In this document: piece after piece, positions 15,311 to 22,727 of the stretch | How the letters are laid out: every line of letters starts with the position of its first letter | Position numbering within the stretch: position 1 is the first letter of the stretch | Made by a program: the position numbers and the translations under genes | Source: Thermoprotei archaeon | GTDB lineage: Archaea; Thermoproteota; Methanomethylicia; Nezhaarchaeales; B40-G2 | Length of the DNA: 38,497 bases | NCBI GenBank assembly: GCA_003649615.1 | Contig: QMSI01000006.1 | Coordinates: 1-38,497, forward strand | Reading direction: 5' to 3' | The notes under the pieces: generated by a model | Seen by the model: only the letters and a program-made list of their open reading frames with translations | Told to the model about the DNA's origin: nothing | Database searches by the model: none

Positions 15311-16564
15311 ATGAGCATATCTCAGAGAAAACGGTCGTCGCTGGAGCAGTATAGGCTAGAGAAGATGATCAAGGAGCTTAAATCCAAGCAGGGTAGGGGT
15401 ACAGAGCTTATCTCGCTTTACATCCCTGCCGGAAGGCCTATTTCCGACGTGGTTAGCACTTTAAGGCAGGAGTATAGCACGGCTCAGAACATAAAGGACC
15501 GCACTACGAGGCACCACGTGCTGGACGCCTTGGTCAGTGCCATGCAAAGACTTAAGCTATTCAGGGAGACTCCTCCCAACGGGCTGGTGATCTTCAGCGG
15601 CTATATCCCCCATGGCCCGCCTGGCAGCGAGAAAATGGAGGTCTACGTGCTTGAACCTCCTGAACCTATCAACGTCTACCTGTACCGCTGCGATTCGAGG
15701 TTCTATGTAGAGTTCCTAGAGGAGATGATAACTGAGAAGGACACTTTCGGCCTCATCGTCATAGACAGGTCTGAGGCTGTCTTCGCTACCCTTCGAGGTA
15801 GAAGGCTTGAGGTCTTAGAGCACATAACGTCAGGCGTCCCCGGGAAACATAGCGCTGGAGGCCAGTCAGCGCGTAGGTTTGAGAGGGTCATAGAGCAGCT
15901 AGCGCATGAATTCTATAAGAGGGCGGGAGAGTACGCTAAGGAGGTTTTCAGCTCTCTCCCCGACCTTAAAGGGATACTGGTGGGCGGTCCAGGCCCCACT
16001 AAGTACGATTTCCTTGATGGGGGCTACCTTCCCTCAGACCTGAAGAATAAGATCGTGGCGGTGTTCGATCTAGGGTACACGGGTGAGGAAGGTGTTTACG
16101 AGCTCGTGGAGAAGGGTAGGTCGGCGCTTCAGGACATAAGGTATGTACATGAGAAGGAGGTGGTGCAGGACTTCCTATATCATCTTGCTAGGAAGCCCAA
16201 CTTCGTAGCTTACGGATTCGAGGAGGTTAAGCGGAGGCTCATAGAGGGCGCTGTGAGGACCTTGCTGGTTTCGGAAGGGTTAGACGCGGTCTACGTGAAG
16301 GCTACTTGCCCGTCCTGCAGCTGGGCTGAGGAGAAGGTGGTGAAGAGAGATAAGCTGGATGACCATAAAGAAGCTAAGAGCAAGTGTCCAGTATGTGGAC
16401 AGGCTACCTCTATGGAGGAGAAGCCTGCGCTAGACTACTATATTGAGCTGGCTGAAGCCTCAAGGACGCAGGTCGAAGTGGTCTCCTTAGCCACGGAGGA
16501 GGGGAAGGGGTTAAAGGAGTCCTTCGGCGGCGTAGCAGCGATTTTAAGGTATGCTAAGGACTAG
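15311..16564 (+). CDS. prf1: peptide chain release factor aRF1
   Basis: The archaeal release factor that reads all stop codons and triggers peptide release. Domain 1 carries NIKD at residues 63-66 (numbered from the GTG at 15302) where eRF1/aRF1 proteins usually have NIKS, and the stop-decoding motif YxCxxxF as YRCDSRF (128-134). The catalytic GGQ is at 186-188 in domain 2. Domain 3 has a Cys4 zinc-type minidomain (C336, C339, C362, C365). Total length of about 417-420 aa is normal. ATG 15311 is chosen because GGTGA (15301-15305) sits five bases upstream; GTG 15302 is the longer alternative. It is followed by pyrH on the same strand after 39 bases. Confidence 0.95.
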   Translation: MSISQRKRSSLEQYRLEKMIKELKSKQGRGTELISLYIPAGRPISDVVSTLRQEYSTAQNIKDRTTRHHVLDALVSAMQRLKLFRETPPNGLVIFSGYIPHGPPGSEKMEVYVLEPPEPINVYLYRCDSRFYVEFLEEMITEKDTFGLIVIDRSEAVFATLRGRRLEVLEHITSGVPGKHSAGGQSARRFERVIEQLAHEFYKRAGEYAKEVFSSLPDLKGILVGGPGPTKYDFLDGGYLPSDLKNKIVAVFDLGYTGEEGVYELVEKGRSALQDIRYVHEKEVVQDFLYHLARKPNFVAYGFEEVKRRLIEGAVRTLLVSEGLDAVYVKATCPSCSWAEEKVVKRDKLDDHKEAKSKCPVCGQATSMEEKPALDYYIELAEASRTQVEVVSLATEEGKGLKESFGGVAAILRYAKD

Positions 16565-16603
16565 CACTTTAGCTTAAATCTCTCTACGTCTCCGCCTTAA
16601 ACG

Positions 16604-17302
16604 GTGTGTGGTTTGAGGCTTTCGCTTAAGCTTGGCGGCCACATCCTCTTCGATGAGGAGGGCAGGGTCCTCAAGGAGAGGTTAAGGAGCTACGGCGAAG
16701 TTTTAAGGAAGCTTTACTGGATGGACCATGAAGTACACGTCGTGGTTGGCGGAGGGCCTCCAGCTAGGCGTTTTATCGAGGCAGCCAGGTCCATGGGCTG
16801 CTCTGAAGCCATGTGTGACGAGATAGGCATCCAGGTGTCGAGGGTTAACGCTCTCCTGCTACTCTCAGTCATCGAGGACTTTGCATACCCTGCTATACCT
16901 TCCTCATACGCAGAGGCTAGGCTTGCGCTCAGCTCAGGTAAAATGGTAGTGTGCGGCGGCTTTCAGCCTGGCCAGTCTACGGTGGCGGTGGCGGCGGTGT
17001 TAGCTGAGCTTATGAAGGCTGACCTGCTGGTGGTGGCCACGGACGTTGACGGCGTCTACACCGAGGACCCCAAGATCTCCCCTAAGGCCAGGAAGCTTGA
17101 GCGCTTAAGCTACCGTGAGCTCCTCGACTTGATGTCTAGGGGGAGCGCGGAGGCGGGTACGTTTAAGCTCTTCGACCACGTGGCCATCAAGGTGATGGAG
17201 CGGGCTAAGATCGCCACCGTGGTCATAGACGGTAGGGATCCAGCGAACCTTCTAAAGCTGGTAGTGGAAGGCGAGGCTATAGGTACACGTATAGGCCCTT
17301 AA
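16604..17302 (+). CDS. pyrH: uridylate kinase (UMP kinase), archaeal type
   Basis: A 232-aa amino-acid-kinase-fold enzyme that phosphorylates UMP to UDP. The N-terminal 'LKLGGHILF' corresponds to the KiGGS phosphate loop, with His for the usual Ser. GGGPPARRFI is at about 49-58. 'FQPGQSTVAVAAVLAELMKADLLVVATDVDGVYTEDPK' is the conserved ATP/UMP core. Length and motif order fit archaeal PyrH. The start is GTG 16604; TTG 16613 would give a shorter start nearer the family norm. It follows prf1 and is convergent with the NSUN-type gene, the stops overlapping by 4 bases (17299-17302). Confidence 0.92.
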   Translation: MCGLRLSLKLGGHILFDEEGRVLKERLRSYGEVLRKLYWMDHEVHVVVGGGPPARRFIEAARSMGCSEAMCDEIGIQVSRVNALLLLSVIEDFAYPAIPSSYAEARLALSSGKMVVCGGFQPGQSTVAVAAVLAELMKADLLVVATDVDGVYTEDPKISPKARKLERLSYRELLDLMSRGSAEAGTFKLFDHVAIKVMERAKIATVVIDGRDPANLLKLVVEGEAIGTRIGP

Positions 17303-18480
17303 CCTAGGCGCTCAAGGACAGCTATGAAGAAGCCTGGAGTATCATGGATGTGAGGGTAGAACCGCTGTAGGTGGATGGCGCCTGGGACCACCCCTAGGCC
17401 TGGCTGGCCGAAGATGTAGCCATGTTCCTTCACTCTTAATCCACAAGCCTCTACAGCGAAGCTTACCACCCTTTCATTCTCCTCGATGGTGAGGGTACAG
17501 GTGGAGTAGAGGATTCTTCCGCCTGGCTTTACGAGCTTCGAAGCCACCTTCAAGAACTGTTTCTGATACTCAGCTAGTGAAGATACCTGTTTTAGGTTTA
17601 GGCTTATGTGTAGCTTAGGCCTGACGCCGATGGCGGAGCATGGAGGGTCGACGATGACCGCGTCGAAGTGGCTGTGAGGCAGCTCTAGGTCTAAGTACCT
17701 TGAGTCTCGCTGCATCACTTTTACGTTGTGCATCTTCATCCTTTCAAGGTGAGCTTTAAGCTCCGCCACCTTCCTGGGCGACCTGTCGATAGCCACTACT
17801 TCGCCTACACCCTCCATTAACTGGAAGGCGTGGGTTAACTTACCTCCTGGCGCAGCGGTAAGATCTATGAGCTTCTCTCCCGGCTTAGGGTCTAGAGCCC
17901 TCACCGCTATCATTGAGGGTAGGGACTGAGGGTATATGAGGCCTTGAAGGTATTCTTCGCTGTCTCTTAGGCTTGGAGCCTTAAACCTGGTTTTCAACAC
18001 CTTTACTGCTAGGCCTCTACGTTTCGTTAAGGCCTCCAAGCCGCTCATTGAGGCTTCTCCTAGGCCTACGAGGAAGCCTCCCTCCATTCTAATCGCTACT
18101 AGGTCCCCCCTCAACACTCCTTTAGCTCTCTTAACGCCGGGGGCATAGACGTTCGCTCCGACCATCACGGCTTCGGCCGTATACCTATCGACCACCACTT
18201 CCTTAAGCCTTGAAGCCTCCTCCTCGTCAAGGCTCTCCTCCACGACCTCTACATAGATCGCTTCTGGAATCTTAGGGTCGAAGAGCTTGGCTTCCACCCC
18301 TCTCCGCCTAAGCGAGGCTACAACTTCGTGAGGCTTAGCGAGGAGGGTGTTTATCCTTAGGAAATACTTAGAGGGCGGTTTCCTTAGAGCTTCGAGCAGC
18401 TTGGCGGTTTCCTCAGCCCCCAGGAGCTTGAAGAAGTAGTCTAGGAAGGTTTCATTGGAGTTTTGGGAGGGTTTCACCAT
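17299..18480 (-). CDS. RNA m5C methyltransferase, NOL1/NOP2/Sun family with PUA domain
   Basis: An enzyme of about 393 aa that methylates cytosine C5 in rRNA or tRNA. Order (numbered from the longer GTG start): N-terminal RNA-binding region 1-100, PUA domain about 102-175, then a Rossmann SAM-methyltransferase domain. It has DLTAAPGGK (213-221), the catalytic DPPCSAIG (C288) and STCTLTIEENE (C335). An internal PUA domain before the catalytic fold is the layout of NSUN6-like archaeal tRNA methyltransferases. The ATG at 18480 overlaps the nadK stop by 7 bases; GTG 18501 is the longer alternative. It is the last gene of an eif5A-nadK-NSUN operon. Confidence 0.88.
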   Translation of the reverse strand: MVKPSQNSNETFLDYFFKLLGAEETAKLLEALRKPPSKYFLRINTLLAKPHEVVASLRRRGVEAKLFDPKIPEAIYVEVVEESLDEEEASRLKEVVVDRYTAEAVMVGANVYAPGVKRAKGVLRGDLVAIRMEGGFLVGLGEASMSGLEALTKRRGLAVKVLKTRFKAPSLRDSEEYLQGLIYPQSLPSMIAVRALDPKPGEKLIDLTAAPGGKLTHAFQLMEGVGEVVAIDRSPRKVAELKAHLERMKMHNVKVMQRDSRYLDLELPHSHFDAVIVDPPCSAIGVRPKLHISLNLKQVSSLAEYQKQFLKVASKLVKPGGRILYSTCTLTIEENERVVSFAVEACGLRVKEHGYIFGQPGLGVVPGAIHLQRFYPHIHDTPGFFIAVLERLG

Positions 18481-19343
18481 TTCTTGGCCGACGCCCTCCA
18501 CTCCACCAGCTTCCTCAGCCTCTCGTAGAACGCTGGTTTGCGGGCGTGGAACCTAATGAACCTGGCCTTGACGGGGGATTTCTTGACCTCCACCTCTCCA
18601 CCTACATTTATCTTACCTACGACCTCTCCATCCACCACCACGAGTGCTTCTGGGCTGGGGGCTAATACTTTGAACTTGAGGGTCTCAGAGGCTGGGACTA
18701 CAAGCGGCCTTGAGCTTAGGTTTAAGGGGTTAAGTAGGACCACGAGCATGGCTTCGAGCTCAGGGTCTATCACTGGTCCGTGGGCTGATAACGCGTAGCC
18801 CGTAGAGCCTGTTGGGGTAGCTATTATGGCTCCGTCAGCTAACCCTCTAAATACCTCCTCTCCACCTACGATGACCTCGAACTGTATGACCTTGGCTGGC
18901 TGGCTGGTCACGAAGACGACTTCGTTAACCGCGTCGGAGCTTTTTCCTTCAGCTATGGAGGCTCTCAGCTTCATTACCTCCTCCACGGCGTAGTCTCCTC
19001 TAAGGAGCTTGTCTAAGGCTAGTTGAAGCTCCTCTGGCTCCACCTCGCCTAGGAAACATATCTTTCCTACCTTAACACCTAAGATAGGGGTTTCAGGGTT
19101 AGCCAACCTCTTCAGTGTCCGGAGGATGGTTCCGTCCCCGCCGATGGCTATAAGGGCGTCTACGCTAAGCTCCTCCAGCTGTACTCCAGGTAAGCATAGT
19201 TTCGAGGCGGTTTCAGCCTCTACTTGACATAAAGCTCCCTTCGAGGTCAAGTAACTGTAGCTCTGTTTAGTTAGCTCTAAGGCATAGGCCAAGTCTGTCC
19301 TGGAGGTTAAGCCTATGCTGCTGCCTTTATTCATGGAGGGCAC
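18474..19343 (-). CDS. nadK: NAD kinase
   Basis: A 289-aa NAD kinase making NADP from NAD and ATP or polyphosphate. GGDGT is at residues 68-72; the catalytic Asp is the central one. DAVNEVV (137-143) and ATPTGSTGYALSAHGP (175-190) form the NAD-binding site. The usual G-N-x-G-x-x-GFL segment is replaced by GVKVGKICFLGE (89-100), a modest deviation. The start is GTG 19343 or ATG 19334. It begins about 10 bases after the aIF5A stop and overlaps the next gene, so it is in the same operon. Confidence 0.93.
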   Translation of the reverse strand: MPSMNKGSSIGLTSRTDLAYALELTKQSYSYLTSKGALCQVEAETASKLCLPGVQLEELSVDALIAIGGDGTILRTLKRLANPETPILGVKVGKICFLGEVEPEELQLALDKLLRGDYAVEEVMKLRASIAEGKSSDAVNEVVFVTSQPAKVIQFEVIVGGEEVFRGLADGAIIATPTGSTGYALSAHGPVIDPELEAMLVVLLNPLNLSSRPLVVPASETLKFKVLAPSPEALVVVDGEVVGKINVGGEVEVKKSPVKARFIRFHARKPAFYERLRKLVEWRASAKKW

Positions 19344-19353
19344 GCGGCCACTG

Positions 19354-19752
19354 CTACTTAACCCTCATCAGCTTACGCATACCCATAACTTCCCATACTT
19401 CAACCTCAACGCCGGTAGCTAGCTTGTCTAGTAGGTCAGGCTCAACCTCGCTCTTGGGTACCTCATAGACCTCATAGGTTGATAGGTCCATTAACTGAAC
19501 GGAGGTGGGGGTTATAGCAATGGTTTGCGCTGTCTTCTTCTCTACCACTGGTTGATCCACCTTTTGGTCGACGGGCACGACGATGCTGCGTTTAACCCCG
19601 TCGAAAAGCCCTATAGCCACGATCCTCGCCTTCGCTGACCCGTGCTTACCTGGCTTAGATTTCTCCATCTCAACTATCCTGCAGGGTGCTTCGTCTATGA
19701 CTATGTAGGAGCCTACCTTAAGTGAACCTGCATCAACCGGCTTCTTAGACAA
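19354..19752 (-). CDS. eif5A: translation initiation/elongation factor aIF5A
   Basis: A 132-aa aIF5A with an N-terminal SH3-like domain and a C-terminal OB fold. The hypusination loop reads KSKPGKHGSAK, with K36 as the Lys expected to become deoxyhypusine or hypusine. It relieves ribosome stalling on difficult peptide motifs and acts in the cytoplasm. The start is TTG 19752 with GGATGAAG just upstream. AT-rich promoter-like sequence lies at about 19785-19815. It is the first gene of the operon with nadK and the m5C methyltransferase. Confidence 0.96.
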   Translation of the reverse strand: MSKKPVDAGSLKVGSYIVIDEAPCRIVEMEKSKPGKHGSAKARIVAIGLFDGVKRSIVVPVDQKVDQPVVEKKTAQTIAITPTSVQLMDLSTYEVYEVPKSEVEPDLLDKLATGVEVEVWEVMGMRKLMRVK

Positions 19753-19830
19753 ACTTCATCCCTCGGACGTCTATTTTACCTCAACCCTCCTTTTAACTTT
19801 AAACTTTTAGGTTTAACCTTCCCCCTTGTC

Positions 19831-20400
19831 CTATGGGCTTAAGGTGCTCGATAGCCATGTAGCAAGCTTCTCTAAAGCTCTTCTTCGATGCGATATTTCA
19901 TTCTTTAAGGGACCTAGCTCAGCGTAGGTTTTACCTCCTCCCTCCTCGGGTATGAAGATGGGGTCGAAGCCCCAACCTTCTCCTCGCTCCTCCAGGGAGA
20001 TCTCTCCTTTCACGGTGCCTGTGAAGATGAGCGTTAATCCTTCTTGGCTGCAGAACGCTATCGCTGACTTGAACGTGGCCTTTCTGTTCTCTATCCCCTC
20101 CATTAGCCTAAGTATCCCCTTATTACCTATGGTCTTAAACACGTATGAGGAGTATGGTCCTGGGAAACCGTTGAGGGCATCTATGAACATGCCGGCGTCC
20201 TCCACCATCACCGGCTTGCCGAGAAGCTTGAAGGCTTCCTTAACCGCCTCCTCCGCTATCTCCTCGACGCTGTCTAGCTGGCGTTCCTTTAACTCTAAGT
20301 TTAAGGCTTTAACGTTGACCTTGGGGGCTAGCCTCTCCACGATCTCTTTGACCTCCCTCACCTTGTGAGGATTGCTGGTCACGAAGATTAACTCGTACAC
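19831..20400 (-). CDS. rdgB: XTP/dITP diphosphatase (RdgB/HAM1)
   Basis: A protein of about 189 aa that hydrolyses non-canonical purine triphosphates such as dITP and XTP, keeping them out of DNA and RNA. SNPHKVREV (near the N-terminus), EDAGMFIDALNGFPGPYS and GWGFDPIF are the diagnostic HAM1 blocks. I place the start at GTG 20400 because GGAGGG lies 7 bases upstream; TTG 20418 would add six residues with no family match. It lies upstream of eif5A on the same strand with a gap of about 80 bases and is divergent from rps15. Confidence 0.93.
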   Translation of the reverse strand: MYELIFVTSNPHKVREVKEIVERLAPKVNVKALNLELKERQLDSVEEIAEEAVKEAFKLLGKPVMVEDAGMFIDALNGFPGPYSSYVFKTIGNKGILRLMEGIENRKATFKSAIAFCSQEGLTLIFTGTVKGEISLEERGEGWGFDPIFIPEEGGGKTYAELGPLKNEISHRRRALEKLATWLSSTLSP

Positions 20401-20485
20401 TTCGCAGCCCTCCTTCAACCTAACACTTGTTCTAAGAAATCTTTATCTAGAGCCTTTAAGTGCTAGGCTACCGCGGTGAAAATGT

Positions 20486-20932
20486 TTGAGGAAAGGCAAG
20501 CGTAAAGGCAGCTCCCACTCAACCAGGCCTATTTCCAGCGAGGTTGCTTCCATCTGCAATTTAACGGAGGAGCAGGTGGAAGGCTTAATCGTGGAGCTAG
20601 CGAAGAGAGGGTATACGCCGTCGATGATAGGGATGATCCTAAGGGACCAGTATGGGGTGCCTCTAACCAAGCTGGTCATAGACAAGAAGATCACCCAGGT
20701 GCTTAAGGAAAGAGGCTTAGCCCCGAAGATCCCTGAAGACCTAGCCAACCTGATTAGGAGGGCGACCACCATAAGGAGGCACTTGGAGGAGCACCCTAAA
20801 GACATGTTTTCGCGTAGAGGCCTTCAGCTCGTAGAGTCTAAGATACATAGGCTAGTGAAGTACTACAAGAGGGAAGGAGTACTTCCCCCCGACTTCCAGT
20901 ATAAGCCTGAGAAGATAATCATCATTCCGTGA
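20486..20932 (+). CDS. rps15: 30S ribosomal protein S15 (archaeal S15p/S13e)
   Basis: A 148-aa archaeal-type S15, with the eukaryote-like N-terminal extension (RKGKRKGSSHSTRP) before the S15 helical core; 'HRLVKYYKREGVLPPDFQY' closes it. It binds 16S rRNA in the platform. The start is TTG 20486. The order rps15, RecJ/Cdc45-like, pcc1, rps3ae is conserved across many archaea, and here serS is inserted between pcc1 and rps3ae. Confidence 0.96.
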   Translation: MRKGKRKGSSHSTRPISSEVASICNLTEEQVEGLIVELAKRGYTPSMIGMILRDQYGVPLTKLVIDKKITQVLKERGLAPKIPEDLANLIRRATTIRRHLEEHPKDMFSRRGLQLVESKIHRLVKYYKREGVLPPDFQYKPEKIIIIP

Positions 20933-21050
20933 GAGTCTGAGAGCACCTACAGGTCACCGTGACGTGATTCGCTTATCCTTTAAGTTTTAGGAGGCAAAAC
21001 CCAAAAATACTCAAGGAGCCTCTACATGACTTAAACAAAAGAGTTGTACC

Positions 21051-22433
21051 GTGAAACCGGGTATGGCATCGTCGGCGCTAGGGAAGTTAAAGGATAAGCT
21101 TGGTGAAGTTTTAGGGCTCCTTGAGAGCCAGACTTCAAGCGTTAAACCCGTCAATATCTATGTGGGCGGAGGGGTGGATGGCGCAGCGGCCTCGATTATG
21201 GTGGCTAGACTCCTCTTGAAGCTGGGCTGCCCCTTCAGGCTTCGATGGTTTAAGCAGAGCGGTGATATGCTTCAACAGCTACGGTCGGAAGGCCTCTCCA
21301 TCCTGGTCGATGTAGGTGGAGCTGAAGCCTTAATTCGTAAACTAGGTGGAGGTGGACGTTGGATAGTGTTCAGCCACCACCTCCCTGTCGTCGAGGAGAG
21401 CGGGGTGTTAACGGTTAACCCTGAGCTCTACGGCTTCGACGGGTCAACGGAGGCTTGCTGCTCCTCTACTTGCTACCTTCTCCTATGCGAAGCCAAAGCT
21501 GAGGATGAGGTCTCTAAGCTGCTCCTCTGCCTAGGCGTTATGGGTGAAGAACAAGTACTTGAACCTGAAGGGGATGTGAAAGGGATCGACGAGGCCTGTA
21601 TATCTCCTCTCCTCAAGGAAGGGCGGGTTAAGGTGGCTAAGAAGCTGAAGGTCTTCGCAGCCTCTAAACTACCCTTGTTTAAGTCACTGGCCTACACCTT
21701 GAACCCCCCGATAATGAGCTTAATGGGCAGTGAGGAGGCCGCGCTACGTTTCCTTAAATCCCTCGAGTTGGGTGAGGAGGCAAGCAGTATAGTTCTCCCT
21801 TCGCTAGGATCTGAGGGGAAGGGCCGTTTAGTCCAAGCGCTAGTGAAGGAAGCTATCGTGTCGGGGGTTGATGCTTATGAGGCAGGTAGGTTTCTTGGAC
21901 CTGTGCTTGAAGCCAACTTTGACTTCTTCTCCAACGACCTATACGAGGAAGCTTGTATAATGGATGCTTGCGTTAAGGCTGGACGTTTAGGGCTGGCTGT
22001 GTCGGGCTTCATGAAGCGCTTCGTAGAGTTTCCTTTAAAGGAAGCCTTAGAGGAAGCCGTGTCCTACGTGAAGTCTTTAACCCTTGAGCTCAGCAGGTTA
22101 AGCCCTATAATCAAGGGCTCTGCGGAGAAGCTTAAGGTCTATGAGCTTCAGCCGCTAGCTCAATACTCCCTCATCGAGCTGGCTAAGGCTCTACGCTGCT
22201 TCAACCAGGAGGGGGTCACTGTTACGTTGACCAAGCTCGACGACTTCGCGAAGGTAGCAGTTGTGGCTGGGAGGAAGCTTGTTTGGGATAAGGAGGTTTC
22301 AGCGAAGCTGGTTGGTAAGGTGCTGGACATAGGGGGGATGGGTTGGGGAAGCGTAGGCGAGGTGGAGGCTTTGTTGCCTAGCTCTAAGCTACCTGAACTC
22401 TTGAGCTTCGTCGGGGAGGTATCGGAGGGTTGA
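21051..22433 (+). CDS. DHH-superfamily RecJ/Cdc45-like protein with degenerate active site
   Basis: A 460-aa homologue of the archaeal RecJ/GAN/Cdc45 group, which joins MCM and GINS in the replicative helicase. The DHH-family architecture is visible: 'NIYVGGGVDGAAASIM' (about 35-50), ILVDVGG (84-90), and 'IVFSHHLP' (105-112). The catalytic residues are damaged. Motif I reads VGGGVDG instead of HxDxDG, and the DHH triad reads SHH (108-110). It is therefore probably a non-nucleolytic Cdc45-like scaffold, as in Crenarchaeota, unlike the active nuclease of Thermococcus. The gene context rps15-this-pcc1 supports the family call. The start is GTG 21051 (ATG 21063 is the alternative). Its stop overlaps the pcc1 TTG start by 4 bases. 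Confidence 0.82.
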   Translation: MKPGMASSALGKLKDKLGEVLGLLESQTSSVKPVNIYVGGGVDGAAASIMVARLLLKLGCPFRLRWFKQSGDMLQQLRSEGLSILVDVGGAEALIRKLGGGGRWIVFSHHLPVVEESGVLTVNPELYGFDGSTEACCSSTCYLLLCEAKAEDEVSKLLLCLGVMGEEQVLEPEGDVKGIDEACISPLLKEGRVKVAKKLKVFAASKLPLFKSLAYTLNPPIMSLMGSEEAALRFLKSLELGEEASSIVLPSLGSEGKGRLVQALVKEAIVSGVDAYEAGRFLGPVLEANFDFFSNDLYEEACIMDACVKAGRLGLAVSGFMKRFVEFPLKEALEEAVSYVKSLTLELSRLSPIIKGSAEKLKVYELQPLAQYSLIELAKALRCFNQEGVTVTLTKLDDFAKVAVVAGRKLVWDKEVSAKLVGKVLDIGGMGWGSVGEVEALLPSSKLPELLSFVGEVSEG

Positions 22434-22687
22434 AGGTCAAGGTGGAGGTATGGGTGGACGTGCAACGTGAAGCTTTGGCTAAGGCAGCTTCAGAGGCGCT
22501 TGAGGTAGACAATAGGGAGGCGCCTGTAGATCTGAAGGTTTCATGTCGTAGCTTAGGCTCTAAGCTTCAAGTAACCGTTGAGCATCCTGAGCCTAGCAAG
22601 GTACTTTCCACCCTCGAAGACCTGTTTACATGTCTTAAACCCTTAACTCTCCTCTCAGCCTCCTTCGAAGAGGCGAATAAGAAATAG
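22430..22687 (+). CDS. pcc1: KEOPS complex subunit Pcc1
   Basis: An 85-aa protein of the Pcc1 family: 'EALAKAASEALEVDNREAP' then 'VEHPEPSKVLSTLEDLFTCLKPL', an alpha/beta fold that dimerises and bridges two Kae1 subunits in KEOPS, which makes t6A at tRNA position 37. The TTG start overlaps the preceding stop (TTGA at 22430-22433), with GGAGGG directly before it. Kae1 and Bud32 are encoded 5-8 kb downstream in this window, so three KEOPS subunits are linked. Cgi121 is not seen here. Confidence 0.85.
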   Translation: MKVKVEVWVDVQREALAKAASEALEVDNREAPVDLKVSCRSLGSKLQVTVEHPEPSKVLSTLEDLFTCLKPLTLLSASFEEANKK

Positions 22688-22727
22688 GTATGCAGGCGTT
22701 AAGGTGCTGTAGCTGAGGGATGTGAGA

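Noticed and set aside
19952-20368. Plus-strand ORF of 138 codons
   Set aside because: It is antisense to rdgB, which has all HAM1 motifs; Ser/Leu-rich low-complexity translation is typical of a shadow.
20443-20805. Minus-strand ORF of 120 codons
   Set aside because: It is antisense to rps15, an unmistakable ribosomal protein gene.
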